A DNA stretch of 64,000 nt from LMUY01 sp965199555. Its GTDB lineage: Bacteria; Pseudomonadota; Alphaproteobacteria; Acetobacterales; Acetobacteraceae. Of this stretch, positions 1 through 9,669 are shown one piece after another. Positions within the stretch are counted from its first letter, which is position 1; each line of letters begins with the position of its first letter. Both the position numbers and the translations under genes were made by a program. The notes beneath the pieces are model-generated. The model had not been told where the DNA came from. It was given only the letters and a program-made list of their open reading frames with translations, and ran no database searches. The stretch spans positions 806,001 through 870,000 of the forward strand of contig CBDASJ010000006.1 in assembly GCA_965199555.1 (NCBI GenBank), given 5' to 3'.

Positions 1-2
1 GC

Positions 3-842
3 GGCAATCTCGCCGTGGGTCGGTTGTTCGAAGCGCACGTCAACGCCTTGCGCCTGGTCTTCCGTTTCGGCGATGCGGCCCTGCGGCAGCAAGCGGCACA
101 GGACGTGCGGGAGGGTCACTTGATCGGCTTATGGGTGACCGATCCCGCGAAGGGCAGTCTGGTGCTCCGCCCGGGAGGCGTGTTGCACGGGGCAAAGCAA
201 TTCTGTTCCGGCGCCGGCCATGTTTTGCGTGCTGTGGTGACGGCGACCGAGGCGAGCGGGGATATCCGGCTGGCCTATGTCGCCAACGCGGCAGGGTTCA
301 GTGCGGCGCCACTCGCCAGCAGCCTGTCCGGCATGCGGGCGGCGACGACCGGGCAGGTTCGATACGACCACGTGGCCGCCGCGGTGTTCGGCCAGGCTGG
401 CGACTACCTGCGCGAGCCGGACTTTTCCTGCGGCGCGTGGCGCACCTCCGCCGTGACCCTGGGCGGGATCGAGGCGGTGACCGACCTGCTATGCGCACAA
501 CTGGTGGCCCGCGGCCGGGCGGAAGACCCGCATCAGCAGGCGCGGGTCGGGCAGGCGCTGCTGGCGACCGAAACGGCGCGCCTGTGGATGGCGGAGGCCG
601 CCGAGCGGGCGGAAGCGGCGTCCGATCCGGCAGATGCCGTTGCCTATGTCGGACTGGCGCGTTTGGCGGTCGAGCGGGCCGCCCGTGACGTCATGGAGTT
701 GGCGCGTCGCTCCCTGGGGGTCGCCGCCACGATGCGGGACAACCCGGTCGAGCGTATCTGCCGCGACCTGACGACCTATCTGTGCCAGCCCGCGGGCGAC
801 ATGGTGTTGACCGAGGCCGCAGCGCGCGTGCTGGCCGCGTGA
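3..842 (+). CDS. Acyl-CoA dehydrogenase-like protein (5' end outside window)
   Basis: The frame is open from base 3, so the start lies upstream of the window; 279 residues are visible. The visible N-terminus (GNLAVGRLFEAHVNAL) and the segment GAKQFCSGA match the helical and central beta domains of the acyl-CoA dehydrogenase fold, and the last ~130 residues form the Ala/Arg-rich C-terminal helical bundle. The family binds FAD and oxidises acyl-CoA thioesters, but this divergent type, coupled to a PIG-L deacetylase, has no known substrate to my knowledge. Its stop overlaps the start of the next gene (GTGA), so the two are probably translationally coupled. The family call is good; the reaction is uncertain. 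Confidence 0.8.
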   Translation, partial: GNLAVGRLFEAHVNALRLVFRFGDAALRQQAAQDVREGHLIGLWVTDPAKGSLVLRPGGVLHGAKQFCSGAGHVLRAVVTATEASGDIRLAYVANAAGFSAAPLASSLSGMRAATTGQVRYDHVAAAVFGQAGDYLREPDFSCGAWRTSAVTLGGIEAVTDLLCAQLVARGRAEDPHQQARVGQALLATETARLWMAEAAERAEAASDPADAVAYVGLARLAVERAARDVMELARRSLGVAATMRDNPVERICRDLTTYLCQPAGDMVLTEAAARVLAA

Positions 843-1567
843 CCACCGCTGCCGCCTTGTTCGCCACCGCAACGACGTGGCCCATAGCCGACTTGGACGC
901 CATTACGGGCGGCGCCGCCTTGATCCTGGCCCCGCATCCCGACGACGAAAGCCTGGGCTGCGGCGGCCTGATTGCGGAAAGCTGCGCCCGGGGCCAGCCA
1001 CCACTGCTCGTGATTTTGACGGACGGTGCGGGCTCCCACCCACGCTCGCGCGCCTACCCGGCGCCGCGCTTGCGGGCGTTGCGGGAAGCGGAAACCGTTG
1101 CCGCCGCGCGCTGCCTCGGCCTGGACGCCGCCCGCATCGTTTTCTTGGGCCTGCCGGACACGGCGGCGCCGACGGAGGGCAGCGCATTCGCCGCAGCCGT
1201 GGCGACGCTCGGCGCACATATCCGTCGCACCGCCTGTCGTGCCGTGGTGGCGAGCTGGCGATACGACCCGCATTGCGACCACGAGGCCGCCGCCGCTATC
1301 GCCGCCGCCGCCGCGCGGGAGGCGGGCATTCCGCATTGGTGCTACCCGGTGTGGGGCCGCACGCTGCCGCCCGACGCGACCGTGGCCGACGCGACCGGCG
1401 TGAGGTTGGACGTGACGCGCTGGCAGGATGCCAAGCGCCGGGCGATACGCTGTCACCGCTCCCAATGGGCGGGCCTGATCACCGACGATCCTTCGGGGTT
1501 CCAAATGCAACCGGATTTCATGGCGCTGTTCGACACGCCGTTCGAGCTTTTCATGAGGGCGGCATGA
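839..1567 (+). CDS. PIG-L family (LmbE-like) N-deacetylase
   Basis: 242 aa from a GTG that overlaps the upstream stop. Zinc-site motif APHPDDE lies at residues 31-37 (H33, D35, D36), and a second metal/catalytic block, DPHCDHEAA, lies near residue 140. The family removes acetyl from N-acetylglucosamine-type sugars (PIG-L, MshB, BshB). No signal peptide is visible, so it is probably cytosolic. It sits between an acyl-CoA dehydrogenase-like and a NodS-like methyltransferase gene, with overlaps of a few bases on both sides, indicating one operon. The substrate is not known; an N-acetylated glycoconjugate is inferred. Confidence 0.88.
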   Translation: MTTAAALFATATTWPIADLDAITGGAALILAPHPDDESLGCGGLIAESCARGQPPLLVILTDGAGSHPRSRAYPAPRLRALREAETVAAARCLGLDAARIVFLGLPDTAAPTEGSAFAAAVATLGAHIRRTACRAVVASWRYDPHCDHEAAAAIAAAAAREAGIPHWCYPVWGRTLPPDATVADATGVRLDVTRWQDAKRRAIRCHRSQWAGLITDDPSGFQMQPDFMALFDTPFELFMRAA

Positions 1568-2130
1568 CGCGCCGGACCGGCACCATTCCCGGCACGTATT
1601 TCGATTCGCTATACGCTGCCGACCCGGACCCATGGCGTTTCGCCACCAGCGATTACGAGAAAGGCAAATACGCCGCGACCCTGGCCGCCCTACCGGACCG
1701 GCGCTTTCCAGCCGGGCTGGAGGTCGGCTGCTCCATCGGGGTGCTGACCAGTCAACTCGCCGGGCGCTGCGATCGCTTCCTCGGCATGGACGGGGCGAAC
1801 GCGGCGCTGGACCAGGCCCGGTCGCGCTGCCCGGACGTGACGTTCCTGTGCGGCATGGCACCTGGCGACTGGCCGGTCGGCGAGTTCGACCTCATCGTGT
1901 TTTCGGAGATGCTGTATTACCTGGTCGCCGCCGACATCCAGGCCACAGCGGCCCGGGCGATGCAGGCGCTGCGACCGAGGGGCAGCATCCTGCTGGTCCA
2001 CTACCTCGGCGAAACGGACTACCCGACAACCGGTGACGAGGCTGCCGATTGGTTCATTGCCGCGACCGGCCTTACTCCAGCCCTTCAGCTGCGAGAAACT
2101 GGCTACCGGATTGATCGTCTGGACCGCTGA
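1564..2130 (+). CDS. NodS-like class I SAM-dependent methyltransferase
   Basis: 188 aa; ATG overlaps the deacetylase stop (ATGA). Residues 12-40 (YFDSLYAADPDPWRF onwards) resemble the NodS/SAM methyltransferase N-terminus, and motif I (LEVGCSIG) lies at residues 52-59. NodS N-methylates deacetylated chitooligosaccharide in rhizobia; pairing with a deacetylase here suggests methylation of a freed amine, which is inference. The 3' end overlaps the convergent glycosyltransferase gene by about 59 bp. Confidence 0.85.
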   Translation: MTRRTGTIPGTYFDSLYAADPDPWRFATSDYEKGKYAATLAALPDRRFPAGLEVGCSIGVLTSQLAGRCDRFLGMDGANAALDQARSRCPDVTFLCGMAPGDWPVGEFDLIVFSEMLYYLVAADIQATAARAMQALRPRGSILLVHYLGETDYPTTGDEAADWFIAATGLTPALQLRETGYRIDRLDR

Positions 2131-3280
2131 CGCCCGGGGCTCCTCGCAGCGTTGCAACGATCGCGGTCGCGACCTCCATCTGGACTGGAAGGTCTGACAC
2201 CGCGACCAGCTGGCGGCGCAACAAGGGTGCGGCGCTCTCGACGGCCTGCCAGGCAGCCCCGAAATACGGCGCGTTGACCGCCGCAGCGACCGCCTCCGGG
2301 GCAAGGCCGCATTGCTGCGCGATGGCAGACGGATCGTCCATCGGTTCGTCATACAGCCGGCGCAGCGCCGCACGCAGCCGGGCACGGCGGACGCAATCCG
2401 TGGCCGGTTCCAGCCGGTCGTCCAGGAATGGATCAGGCCGGATTAGGCGGCGGCGGATGGTGTCCGCCATGCCGCCGGGCGACCGCCCTTCCGTGCGGCC
2501 GGACACCACGACGTGAACCTCCGGCGCGTGCCGCACCCGCGCATCGACGCGGCGCAGGGCGGCGATGAACGCCCGGTCCTCACCCACCGCGATGTCGGGG
2601 ATGCCGCCGCAGCGGCGGTAGGCCGCACCGGTCACCGCGATGCTGGCGCCGGAGTGCTGCGTGTGCCGCGGCATCGGGTCTGCCGGGTCGGGGTCCAGCC
2701 GGGCGTGGATTTCATCGCACAGCGCGTCATAGGCGCATTCCCGCGCGTCATCCGCATGCAGGCGGGCCGGGATCGCGCGGTGTCCCACCGGATCGAGCTC
2801 CACCCAGCCGGCAACCGCATCGGCGCCGGCGCGCAGTGCGGCCAGGTTGGCGGCCAGCCAGTCGGGGTCCACGGCGGCATCGGCATCCGTGGTCAGCAAA
2901 ACCCCCTGCGGCCCGGCCAGCGCGAACGCCGCCTCCATCGCCAGGCGCCGCGCATGGCCGGCATTGGCTTGCGCCGGTGCAAGGCTGCGTTCCAGCACGT
3001 GAAGCTGCGTGGCCGGGTGGGGCCGGAACGATCGGGCCAGCGCAGCCGTACCATCGGTGGCGTTGTTCACCAGGACGACGATGTGGTCGAGCCGCGCGCC
3101 CACCTGCGCATCCAGCGCCTGCAGGCATTGCAGGATGGTGTCGCGCTCATCCCGCGCCGGCACCGCGGCGGCCGTCGGTTCCCAGCGCGCCGTCACGGCA
3201 GCCAGGGATGGCGGGACGGGCGAGCCGGAACAGGTCGTTGCATGGGGCGTATATACGGACAACCCGGCAACGGGTTTCAT
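2072..3280 (-). CDS. Family 2-like glycosyltransferase
   Basis: 402 aa from ATG 3280; the frame also allows a GTG start at 3340 (422 aa), which has a GGAG just upstream, so the start is uncertain. GT-A features: VPARDE at residues 40-45 (nucleotide-binding strand) and a TDAD metal-binding motif at 131-134 followed by PDW. No membrane segments are evident. It faces the deacetylase/methyltransferase operon and overlaps its last gene tail to tail. Together they look like a small glycoconjugate-modifying set. Donor and acceptor cannot be told from sequence. Confidence 0.82.
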   Translation of the reverse strand: MKPVAGLSVYTPHATTCSGSPVPPSLAAVTARWEPTAAAVPARDERDTILQCLQALDAQVGARLDHIVVLVNNATDGTAALARSFRPHPATQLHVLERSLAPAQANAGHARRLAMEAAFALAGPQGVLLTTDADAAVDPDWLAANLAALRAGADAVAGWVELDPVGHRAIPARLHADDARECAYDALCDEIHARLDPDPADPMPRHTQHSGASIAVTGAAYRRCGGIPDIAVGEDRAFIAALRRVDARVRHAPEVHVVVSGRTEGRSPGGMADTIRRRLIRPDPFLDDRLEPATDCVRRARLRAALRRLYDEPMDDPSAIAQQCGLAPEAVAAAVNAPYFGAAWQAVESAAPLLRRQLVAVSDLPVQMEVATAIVATLRGAPGVSGPDDQSGSQFLAAEGLE

Positions 3281-3366
3281 GAGGATGGAGGACGCGATGG
3301 ATTCATTGGATCGCCCGGTGGCCGAGACGCCGGCGCCCACCTCCGTCGCGCCGGGCGGGCGCTGAC

Positions 3367-4326
3367 ATGCGGATCGTCGTCACCGGCGCCGCCGGTTTCC
3401 TGGGCCGCCGGGTGGTGGACGCGCTGCTGGCCCGCGCCGAGATCACCGAGATCCGCGCCTTCGACCGCGTCCCGCCCGACGGGTTCACCGACCCGCGCGT
3501 CACCCCCGTGCAGGGGGACATCGCGGACCCGGCGGTGCTCGCGTCGCTGGTCGACGGCCCCGTGTCCGCGGTGTTCCACCTGGCCGCAATCGTGTCGGGC
3601 CAGGCGGAAGCGGAGTTCGAATTGGGGATGCGCGTCAACGTGGACGCGACCCGCGCCCTGCTCGAACGCGTGCGCCAGGCCTGCCCGGGCGCCCGCTTCG
3701 TTACCACCAGCTCGGTCGCGGTGTTCGGCGGCGCGCTGCCGGCGGTGGTGCCGGACAGCCAGGTGTGGGAACCCGCCAGTTCCTACGGCACGCAAAAGGC
3801 CATGAACGACCTGCTGCTGGCGGATTACAGCCGCCGCGGCTGGGTGGACGGCCGCAGCCTGCGCATGCCGACGATCGTGGTGCGCCCCGGCTTGCCGAAC
3901 CGCGCCGCCTCCTCCTTCGCCAGCGGCATCATCCGCGAGCCGGTCAACGGCGCGGACGCGGTGTGCCCCGTTTCGCCGGACACCGTGCTGTGGCTGATGT
4001 CGCCCGGCCAGGCGATCCGCAACATCCTGCACGGCTTCGACCTGCCAGCCGACACGCTCGGCCGCCGCCGCGTGATCAACATGCCCGGCCTGTCGGTCCG
4101 CGTGGCGGAGATGCTGGCCGCGCTGCGCCGGGTGTGCGGGGCGGAGGTGGCCAGCCGCGTGCGCATGGCCCGTGACCCGGCGGTGGAGGCCATCGTCACC
4201 AGTTGGCCCGGCGCCTTTGCCGCCGAGCACGCCACCGCGCTGGGCTTCACCGCGGATGGCGATTTCGACGCCGTGATCCGCGCGTTCCTGGCCGACCGAG
4301 ACGCCGAACCAGGGCGCGCCCGATGA
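3367..4326 (+). CDS. denD: D-erythronate dehydrogenase-like extended SDR
   Basis: 319 aa. NAD-binding GAAGFLG lies at residues 7-13 and the catalytic SS..YxxxK set at S115/S116, Y140 and K144. The block RMPTIVVRPGLPN with SGIIREPVNG is characteristic of the DenD/YgbK-associated epimerase-like dehydrogenases, which oxidise D-erythronate to 2-keto-D-erythronate. It overlaps the next gene by ATGA, so the pair probably works in sugar-acid catabolism. Other four- or five-carbon sugar acids are possible substrates. Confidence 0.8.
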   Translation: MRIVVTGAAGFLGRRVVDALLARAEITEIRAFDRVPPDGFTDPRVTPVQGDIADPAVLASLVDGPVSAVFHLAAIVSGQAEAEFELGMRVNVDATRALLERVRQACPGARFVTTSSVAVFGGALPAVVPDSQVWEPASSYGTQKAMNDLLLADYSRRGWVDGRSLRMPTIVVRPGLPNRAASSFASGIIREPVNGADAVCPVSPDTVLWLMSPGQAIRNILHGFDLPADTLGRRRVINMPGLSVRVAEMLAALRRVCGAEVASRVRMARDPAVEAIVTSWPGAFAAEHATALGFTADGDFDAVIRAFLADRDAEPGRAR

Positions 4327-6050
4327 CCGACCAGCCGACGGGCATGCGCAAGGGCCTGGCCCAATATGGCGACACGGGCTTTTCCTTGTTCCTGCGCAAG
4401 GCCTTCCTCAAGGCAATGGGCTATTCCGACGACGCGCTGGACCGCACCGTCGTGGGGATCACCAACACCTTTTCCGGCTTTAACGCCTGCCACAAGAACG
4501 TCCCGGACATGATCGACGCCATCAAGCGCGGCGTGATGCTGGCCGGCGGCCTGCCGATCGAGTTCCCCGTCATCTCCATCGCCGAGTCGTTCAGTCACCC
4601 GACCTCCATGTTCCTGCGCAACCTGATGGCGATGGACGTGGAGGAGATGGTGCGCGCGCAGCCCATGGACTCCGTCGTGCTGATCGGCGGTTGCGACAAG
4701 ACCGTGCCCGCCCTGCTGATGGGCGCCGCCAGCGCGGACGTGCCCGCCATCCTGACCGTGACCGGCCCCATGATCACCGGCCACCACCAGGGCGAGCGAC
4801 TGGGCGCCTGCACCGATTGCCGCCGGCTGTGGGGCCAGCACCGCGCCGGCGCGATCGACGCGGCGGGGATCGAGGCGATCAGCGGCCGCCTGGCCCCCGC
4901 GGCCGGCACCTGCATGGTGATGGGCACCGCCAGCACCATGGCGCTGGTGTCCGAAGCCATGGGCATGATGCTGCCCGGCGGCGCCGCCATCCCCGCCGTG
5001 ACGGCGGACCGCCTGCGCCACGCGGAAGCCACCGGCGCCCGCGCGGTGGCGCTGGCCCGTGAAGGGCTGCGGCCCAGCCAGATCATCACCGCGGGCGCGC
5101 TGGGCAACGCCATGCGCGTGTTGCAGGCGGTGGGCGGCTCCACCAACGGCGTGATACACCTGGCGGCGATCGCCGGGCGGCTGGGCCTGCCGTTCGACAT
5201 GGCGCTGCTGGACCGCATGGGCGGGGAAACGCCGGTGCTGGTGGACCTGAAACCCTCCGGCCAGCATTACATGGAGGATCTGGAAAAGGCCGGCGGCCTG
5301 CTGCCGGTCCTGCGCGAGATCGCCGACCAACTCGACCTCGGCTGCACCACCGTCACCGGGCAAACCCTGGGCGAAGTGATCGCGGCGGCCCCGCCCGGCT
5401 GGGCGCAGGACGTGGTGCGCCCACGGGGCAACCCAATCCACCGGGGCGGCGGCATCCGCGTGCTGCGCGGCAACCTGGCGCCCGCCGGCGCCATCATCAA
5501 GCAATCCGCTGCCACCCCCGCCCTGCTGACCCATACTGGCCGCGCGGTGGTGTTCACCTCCCTGGAAGACCTGGCCGCCCGGGTCGACGACCCGGCGCTG
5601 GACGTGACGGCGGACGACGTGCTGGTGCTGCAGAACGCCGGCCCCAAGGGCGCCCCCGGCATGCCCGAATCCGGTTATCTGCCGATCCCGAAGAAGCTGG
5701 CGGCGCAGGGCGTGAAGGACATGGTCCGCATCTCCGACGCCCGCATGAGCGGCACTGCCTTCGGCACCATCGTGCTGCACGCCAGCCCCGAGGCCGCAGT
5801 GGGCGGCCCGCTCGCCCTGGTGCGCGACGGCGACCTGATCCGCCTGGACGGCCCGAATGGACGGCTGGAGCTGCTGGTGGACGAAGCCGAGTTGGCTCGT
5901 CGTCGCGCGACGTGGACGGCGCCCACGCTGCCGGGGGCGGAGCGCGGCTACCTCACCTTGTATCTAGAGCAGGTGACCCAGGCGGAGGATGGCTGCGACT
6001 TCCGCTTCCTCACCAAGGGTGGGACGGGCGGGGCGGTGCTGTTGGAATAG
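4323..6050 (+). CDS. IlvD/Edd-family sugar-acid dehydratase
   Basis: 575 aa. Three Fe-S cysteines sit at the spacing of the [2Fe-2S] sugar-acid dehydratases: C56 (FNACHKN), C124 (GGCDKT) and C197 (GTCMVM). The conserved block SDARMSGTAFG lies near residue 475. The length fits the arabinonate/xylonate/galactonate dehydratase branch better than catalytic-core IlvD, although sequence alone does not exclude dihydroxy-acid dehydratase. Coupling to a DenD-like dehydrogenase supports a role in sugar-acid breakdown. The start overlaps the upstream stop (ATGA). Confidence 0.88.
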   Translation: MTDQPTGMRKGLAQYGDTGFSLFLRKAFLKAMGYSDDALDRTVVGITNTFSGFNACHKNVPDMIDAIKRGVMLAGGLPIEFPVISIAESFSHPTSMFLRNLMAMDVEEMVRAQPMDSVVLIGGCDKTVPALLMGAASADVPAILTVTGPMITGHHQGERLGACTDCRRLWGQHRAGAIDAAGIEAISGRLAPAAGTCMVMGTASTMALVSEAMGMMLPGGAAIPAVTADRLRHAEATGARAVALAREGLRPSQIITAGALGNAMRVLQAVGGSTNGVIHLAAIAGRLGLPFDMALLDRMGGETPVLVDLKPSGQHYMEDLEKAGGLLPVLREIADQLDLGCTTVTGQTLGEVIAAAPPGWAQDVVRPRGNPIHRGGGIRVLRGNLAPAGAIIKQSAATPALLTHTGRAVVFTSLEDLAARVDDPALDVTADDVLVLQNAGPKGAPGMPESGYLPIPKKLAAQGVKDMVRISDARMSGTAFGTIVLHASPEAAVGGPLALVRDGDLIRLDGPNGRLELLVDEAELARRRATWTAPTLPGAERGYLTLYLEQVTQAEDGCDFRFLTKGGTGGAVLLE

Positions 6051-6211
6051 GCGCTTAATACTCTTGGGGTGGGCAGCTTACGAATTCATCGCTCTATTGA
6101 AGCAACATGCTTGATCACTCATTTACGCCTGCTATGCGCCGCATCTCAGACGTTTCCACGCGATCACGAGCTTCTTGATAGTGGACGTTGGTTCGAATCA
6201 AAAAACTGCGC

Positions 6212-7223
6212 AGCGCGCGTTCGCGCGCCGACTTCGAAGGCTTCCGGCACGGCTACGCGGGGACGATCTACAAGGGCCAGGGCAAAACCCTGACCGACCG
6301 GGCAAGGCCGAGACAGCCTTGGACGCAGCACGTCGCCCGAGGAGCTGGCGCAGGTTGCTAGTCAGGCCCCGGCTGCCGTGCGCGAGGTGGAGGCGCAGGA
6401 GGATTATCTGCGGGGTGCCTACCGCGACCCCGACCAGGCGGCCGACACGTTGGACAAGCTCATCGAGAAATCCGGCCGTGACCTTCGAGTCGCCGCACGG
6501 ACGTTGCGGGAGGACGGGCCGGAGGTGCTGGGCACCTTGTGCGGCCGGGAGGGATTGTTTGCCGGCCGTGCCGCCCAGGATGATCGGGCGCGTGCCAGGT
6601 CGGCCGCCGCCGCGATCGGCAGCAGCCTGGAGCGGGAGGCGGCGGCACAAGATGCCTCCGTGCGCCATCACACGGGTGAGGTGGAGCAGCAGCGGGCGCG
6701 GGATGCCGTGGAGGTGCCGGGCCTATCTCCGGCGGCGCTGGCCACGCTCAAGGCCGTGCAGATGGCCGGGCTGACAGCGGAGATACCGCGCGAGGGCGAA
6801 CGCTATGACGCCCGACAGCGGCGGAAGGAGGAGCTGGTATCCGCCGCATGGCACGAAGGCCGGGCCGATCCGCGCGTCGCGAACGAGCTGGACGGGTTCA
6901 TGACCGCAGCCAGCCAACAGCTTGGCGAGGAGGGGATGCCGAATGCGTCTCGCGCTGCCAACAGCGGCAGAAGCATGACCGTGCCCGGCGTTGGGCGCGA
7001 GCACCAGGCCTAGTTGGACGAGCTGGCCCGCAGCTTCGTGCAGGGGCGGGACGGGATAACGCTCAGCGCGGCTTGGGGCCAGCAGGTGGAGCGGGAGGCG
7101 AAGGAGGCCGAACGGCAGCGCGTGCAGGCCGAGGAGCGGGAACGCCGGGGCTGCCGCCAGAGCCGGAGCAGAACCATGAGCGGCAGAGGGAAGGGCGCGG
7201 GTTGGGGTTGGGAAGATAAATAA
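6212..7223 (+). pseudogene. Remnant of TraA/MobA-type conjugative relaxase (C-terminal part)
   Basis: At about 6230 one frame reads DFEGFRHGYAGTIYKGQGKT, a helicase-domain motif of Ti-type TraA relaxases. From about 6327 a different frame carries the typical TraA tail (GREGLFAGRAAQDDRA, then an Arg/Ala-rich region), so a frameshift or deletion separates them near 6270-6330. The tail is cut by an in-frame TAG at 7011-7013 and resumes with LDELARSFVQGRDG to 7223. The relaxase and ATPase N-terminal domains are absent. This is a decayed scrap of a conjugative element, consistent with the foreign restriction-modification gene beside it. Confidence 0.72.
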
Positions 7224-7256
7224 CGACTGTTCGCCCAGCCCTCGTCCAGAATTAGC

Positions 7257-9652
7257 TCACCAGACCATATCTCTAAGTTCCGAGGCTGCCTTAATCCCCA
7301 CCGCCTCAAAACGCTTTACAAAACGGCGCATATCCGCTTTCGAAAGGATGGGGACATCGATTGCTCCAAACGATTTTTTGTTCATAACAGTCCCAAGTTT
7401 CTTTCCTCCTACATCCCCGGCATTGATCAATTCCTTTCCAAACATCGTAAACAAGGCGAAAAGATAGTCGTCCGATATCTTCTCTGCCCAGGCGGGCTTA
7501 ATCACAAGCGCTGCAATGGCCTCATTTGTATAAAGGTCGGCTCCTGCCTTAGCAGTGCGACCAACAGAAAGTTTGAAGCTAACGAGTGTGGTGCCTTTGC
7601 TAATCAGCTTAACATTTGACGAGTTAACAGCAGTATCGGTAATCTTTTTTGCAGTATCGAATGTGACTTGACCTTTCATATCTTTTATTGATACCCACAG
7701 ATTTTTGCCCGTAAAAAACTGAGGCTTGTTGGTAGGTGGGGTGCCTCCAATTGTTGGCGTGCAAATGACGGACATCTTCTCGGATGGAACTTTGAACGCT
7801 TGTCTTTCGGTACGAGGTCTTGTTCTAATCGCTGCATCGAAGGGGTATTGCTCAAATTCAATTAGATCTTGTGCTAGGAGTGTCTTGCAGAACATCTGGA
7901 TTGAAGCAGGTATTTTTGTCTCTGCGTCAAAGAATTGTCTGATCAGAGTAGAGATTTTATCTGGATTACGAGAATCCTTAGGATCAAACAGGGGCGTTGA
8001 AATTAGCTCTTCACCAGACATGAACATCATCCCAGCCCGCCCTCTTCGTTCGCTGAATTTATATCCTAGAAATTCAATCTCCTGCTTTTGATCTTCCGGC
8101 GGTACCACGGCTAGGACGGCTTGCTTGCGGATTAATGCAAAGACCTCGATGCGGTCGAGCTGACCGGCTTTTATAAACGCGACCAGGGCGTCTCTCTTGT
8201 GTTTTTGCTGATCTTTCTTAGAAGCAGACTTGAAGTCCCTTCTACGCTCGAGACTCTGAAGCGCTCTCGACTTTGCAAATGACGCACATTCATTCTTAAT
8301 GATTTTAATGTCGCTGGAGTTTGGGTCTGACAAAGCGGCTCGGAACTCTGTCGCTGACGATGTAAGAACATCCTCAGCATAGGCTGTTTCTAGGCCAAGG
8401 TCGCCAGCCATCGGACCACGGTTCACTATGCGCTCCGCTGAAGACAGGAGATCGTGAAATTCACCATCTCGCCGCCGCCTCAAAAACAGAACGACCGTCC
8501 CTATGCCGGTTTTCATGAATGTGTTTGGCCCCAGAGCAGCTACGGCTATCATCTGGAAATGCCTGAGTAAGAAAAGTCTTGCTTCCCTACCGATTCCACC
8601 CGTTTGGAGAACGCTGTTCGGAAGGATAATACCAGCTACACCGCCGGAACGAAGTAACTGCTTTGTTCTCTCCACAAAGAGGAGTTCGATCTCCGGACTT
8701 GTCTCAGACATCTTATCCCAGAGCTCGAAGGACTGTGGACCATTGTTTACAGTGCGCTTGAAATGTCTGACAGAGAACGGGGGGTTGGCAACGACAACGT
8801 CAAACCTGCCATTATCTCTTGAGGGATTTGAGTTGGGAAGAATGCCGCCAGCTTCTCGGTAATCATCACTGAGTTGAAAGTTATCTAGGCCATTGGCACG
8901 TATAACGTTAGCTTCTCCGTCGCCGTTTAGAAAACAACTGACTTTAGCAGTCTTGGCCAGTCTGTAATCTCTTTCGAGTCCATAGATGAACGTCTTTGCC
9001 CATGCATAACCGTCTTTCCAACCCTTCAGGTTTGAGCGTTGGCGCTGTCTTTTTAGACGCGCATCATTAGTCTGATATGTTTGTAGGACGTGGTCTATAC
9101 GATCCATCGCTTCAGTCAAGAAATGGCCGCTGCCAGAGGCGTAGTCAATGACATATGGCAGAAAGTCCTCTCTATCTTCAGAGAGCTTCTGCTCGACCAC
9201 TGACTCTATCGGGAGGGCTTCCAATATGAATCTTGCGATGGGAAGTAGCGTAAAAAACTGCCCCGACTCCTGCTTCACACTGGTCGCGAGGAGGCGTTCA
9301 AAAAACTCGCCCATAAATGGCTGTTTCTGTGTATATCTAAGTCGCTTATGTTGGAGTAGTCGAACAACTTCTCTTACTATCGCAGAGTTAAGCTTGAATG
9401 TGCTTTCATCAAACACATCTAGGAAGGCAAATTCATTGGTTTTGTAAAGCCGAAGCTCTACGAATGCCTTTCGTATTGCCGCCCTGTTCTCCTCAGTGGC
9501 ATTGGCTAAGAATCCCGAGATCTCCGCATCTGAATGATCGGTCACAGTGAGGCGGAGAAACTCGCGCATGCCTTTCCGGTACAAGTCGGTAAGCCGACTT
9601 AGTACGTCTTCTGGTCTTTCACCGTTCCGCCATTGAAATTCTAATTTATCAG
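7257..9652 (-). pseudogene. Single-chain restriction-modification enzyme, 3' part: N6-adenine methylase plus specificity domain (split by IS)
   Basis: Continuation of the gene that begins at 11383; the IS at 9656-10584 separates the parts. Visible features: SAM motif DYASGSGHF, catalytic NPPF within VVANPPFSV, and a C-terminal HsdS-like target-recognition region (GGTPPTNKPQFF, then WVSIKDM, then TNEAIAAL). Codons continue in frame upstream of the first available TTG (9584) to the IS edge (TDKLEFQWRNGERPED). The region is visibly AT-richer than its surroundings, a sign of transfer. A methylase-only product from an internal start is possible, but no clear ribosome site for one was seen. Confidence 0.82.
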
Positions 9653-9655
9653 TTA
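9653..9655. repeat. Target-site duplication TTA, left copy
   Basis: TTA immediately outside the left IS end; the partner copy is at 10585-10587. Three-base TNA duplications fit IS5-family insertion. Confidence 0.8.
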
Positions 9656-9669
9656 GAGTCGATCCAAGA

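Noticed and set aside
3825..5780. 651-residue open frame on the minus strand
   Set aside because: It lies antisense to the dehydratase gene, is rich in Gly/Ala/His/Gln as expected of a high-GC shadow frame, and has no recognisable domain.
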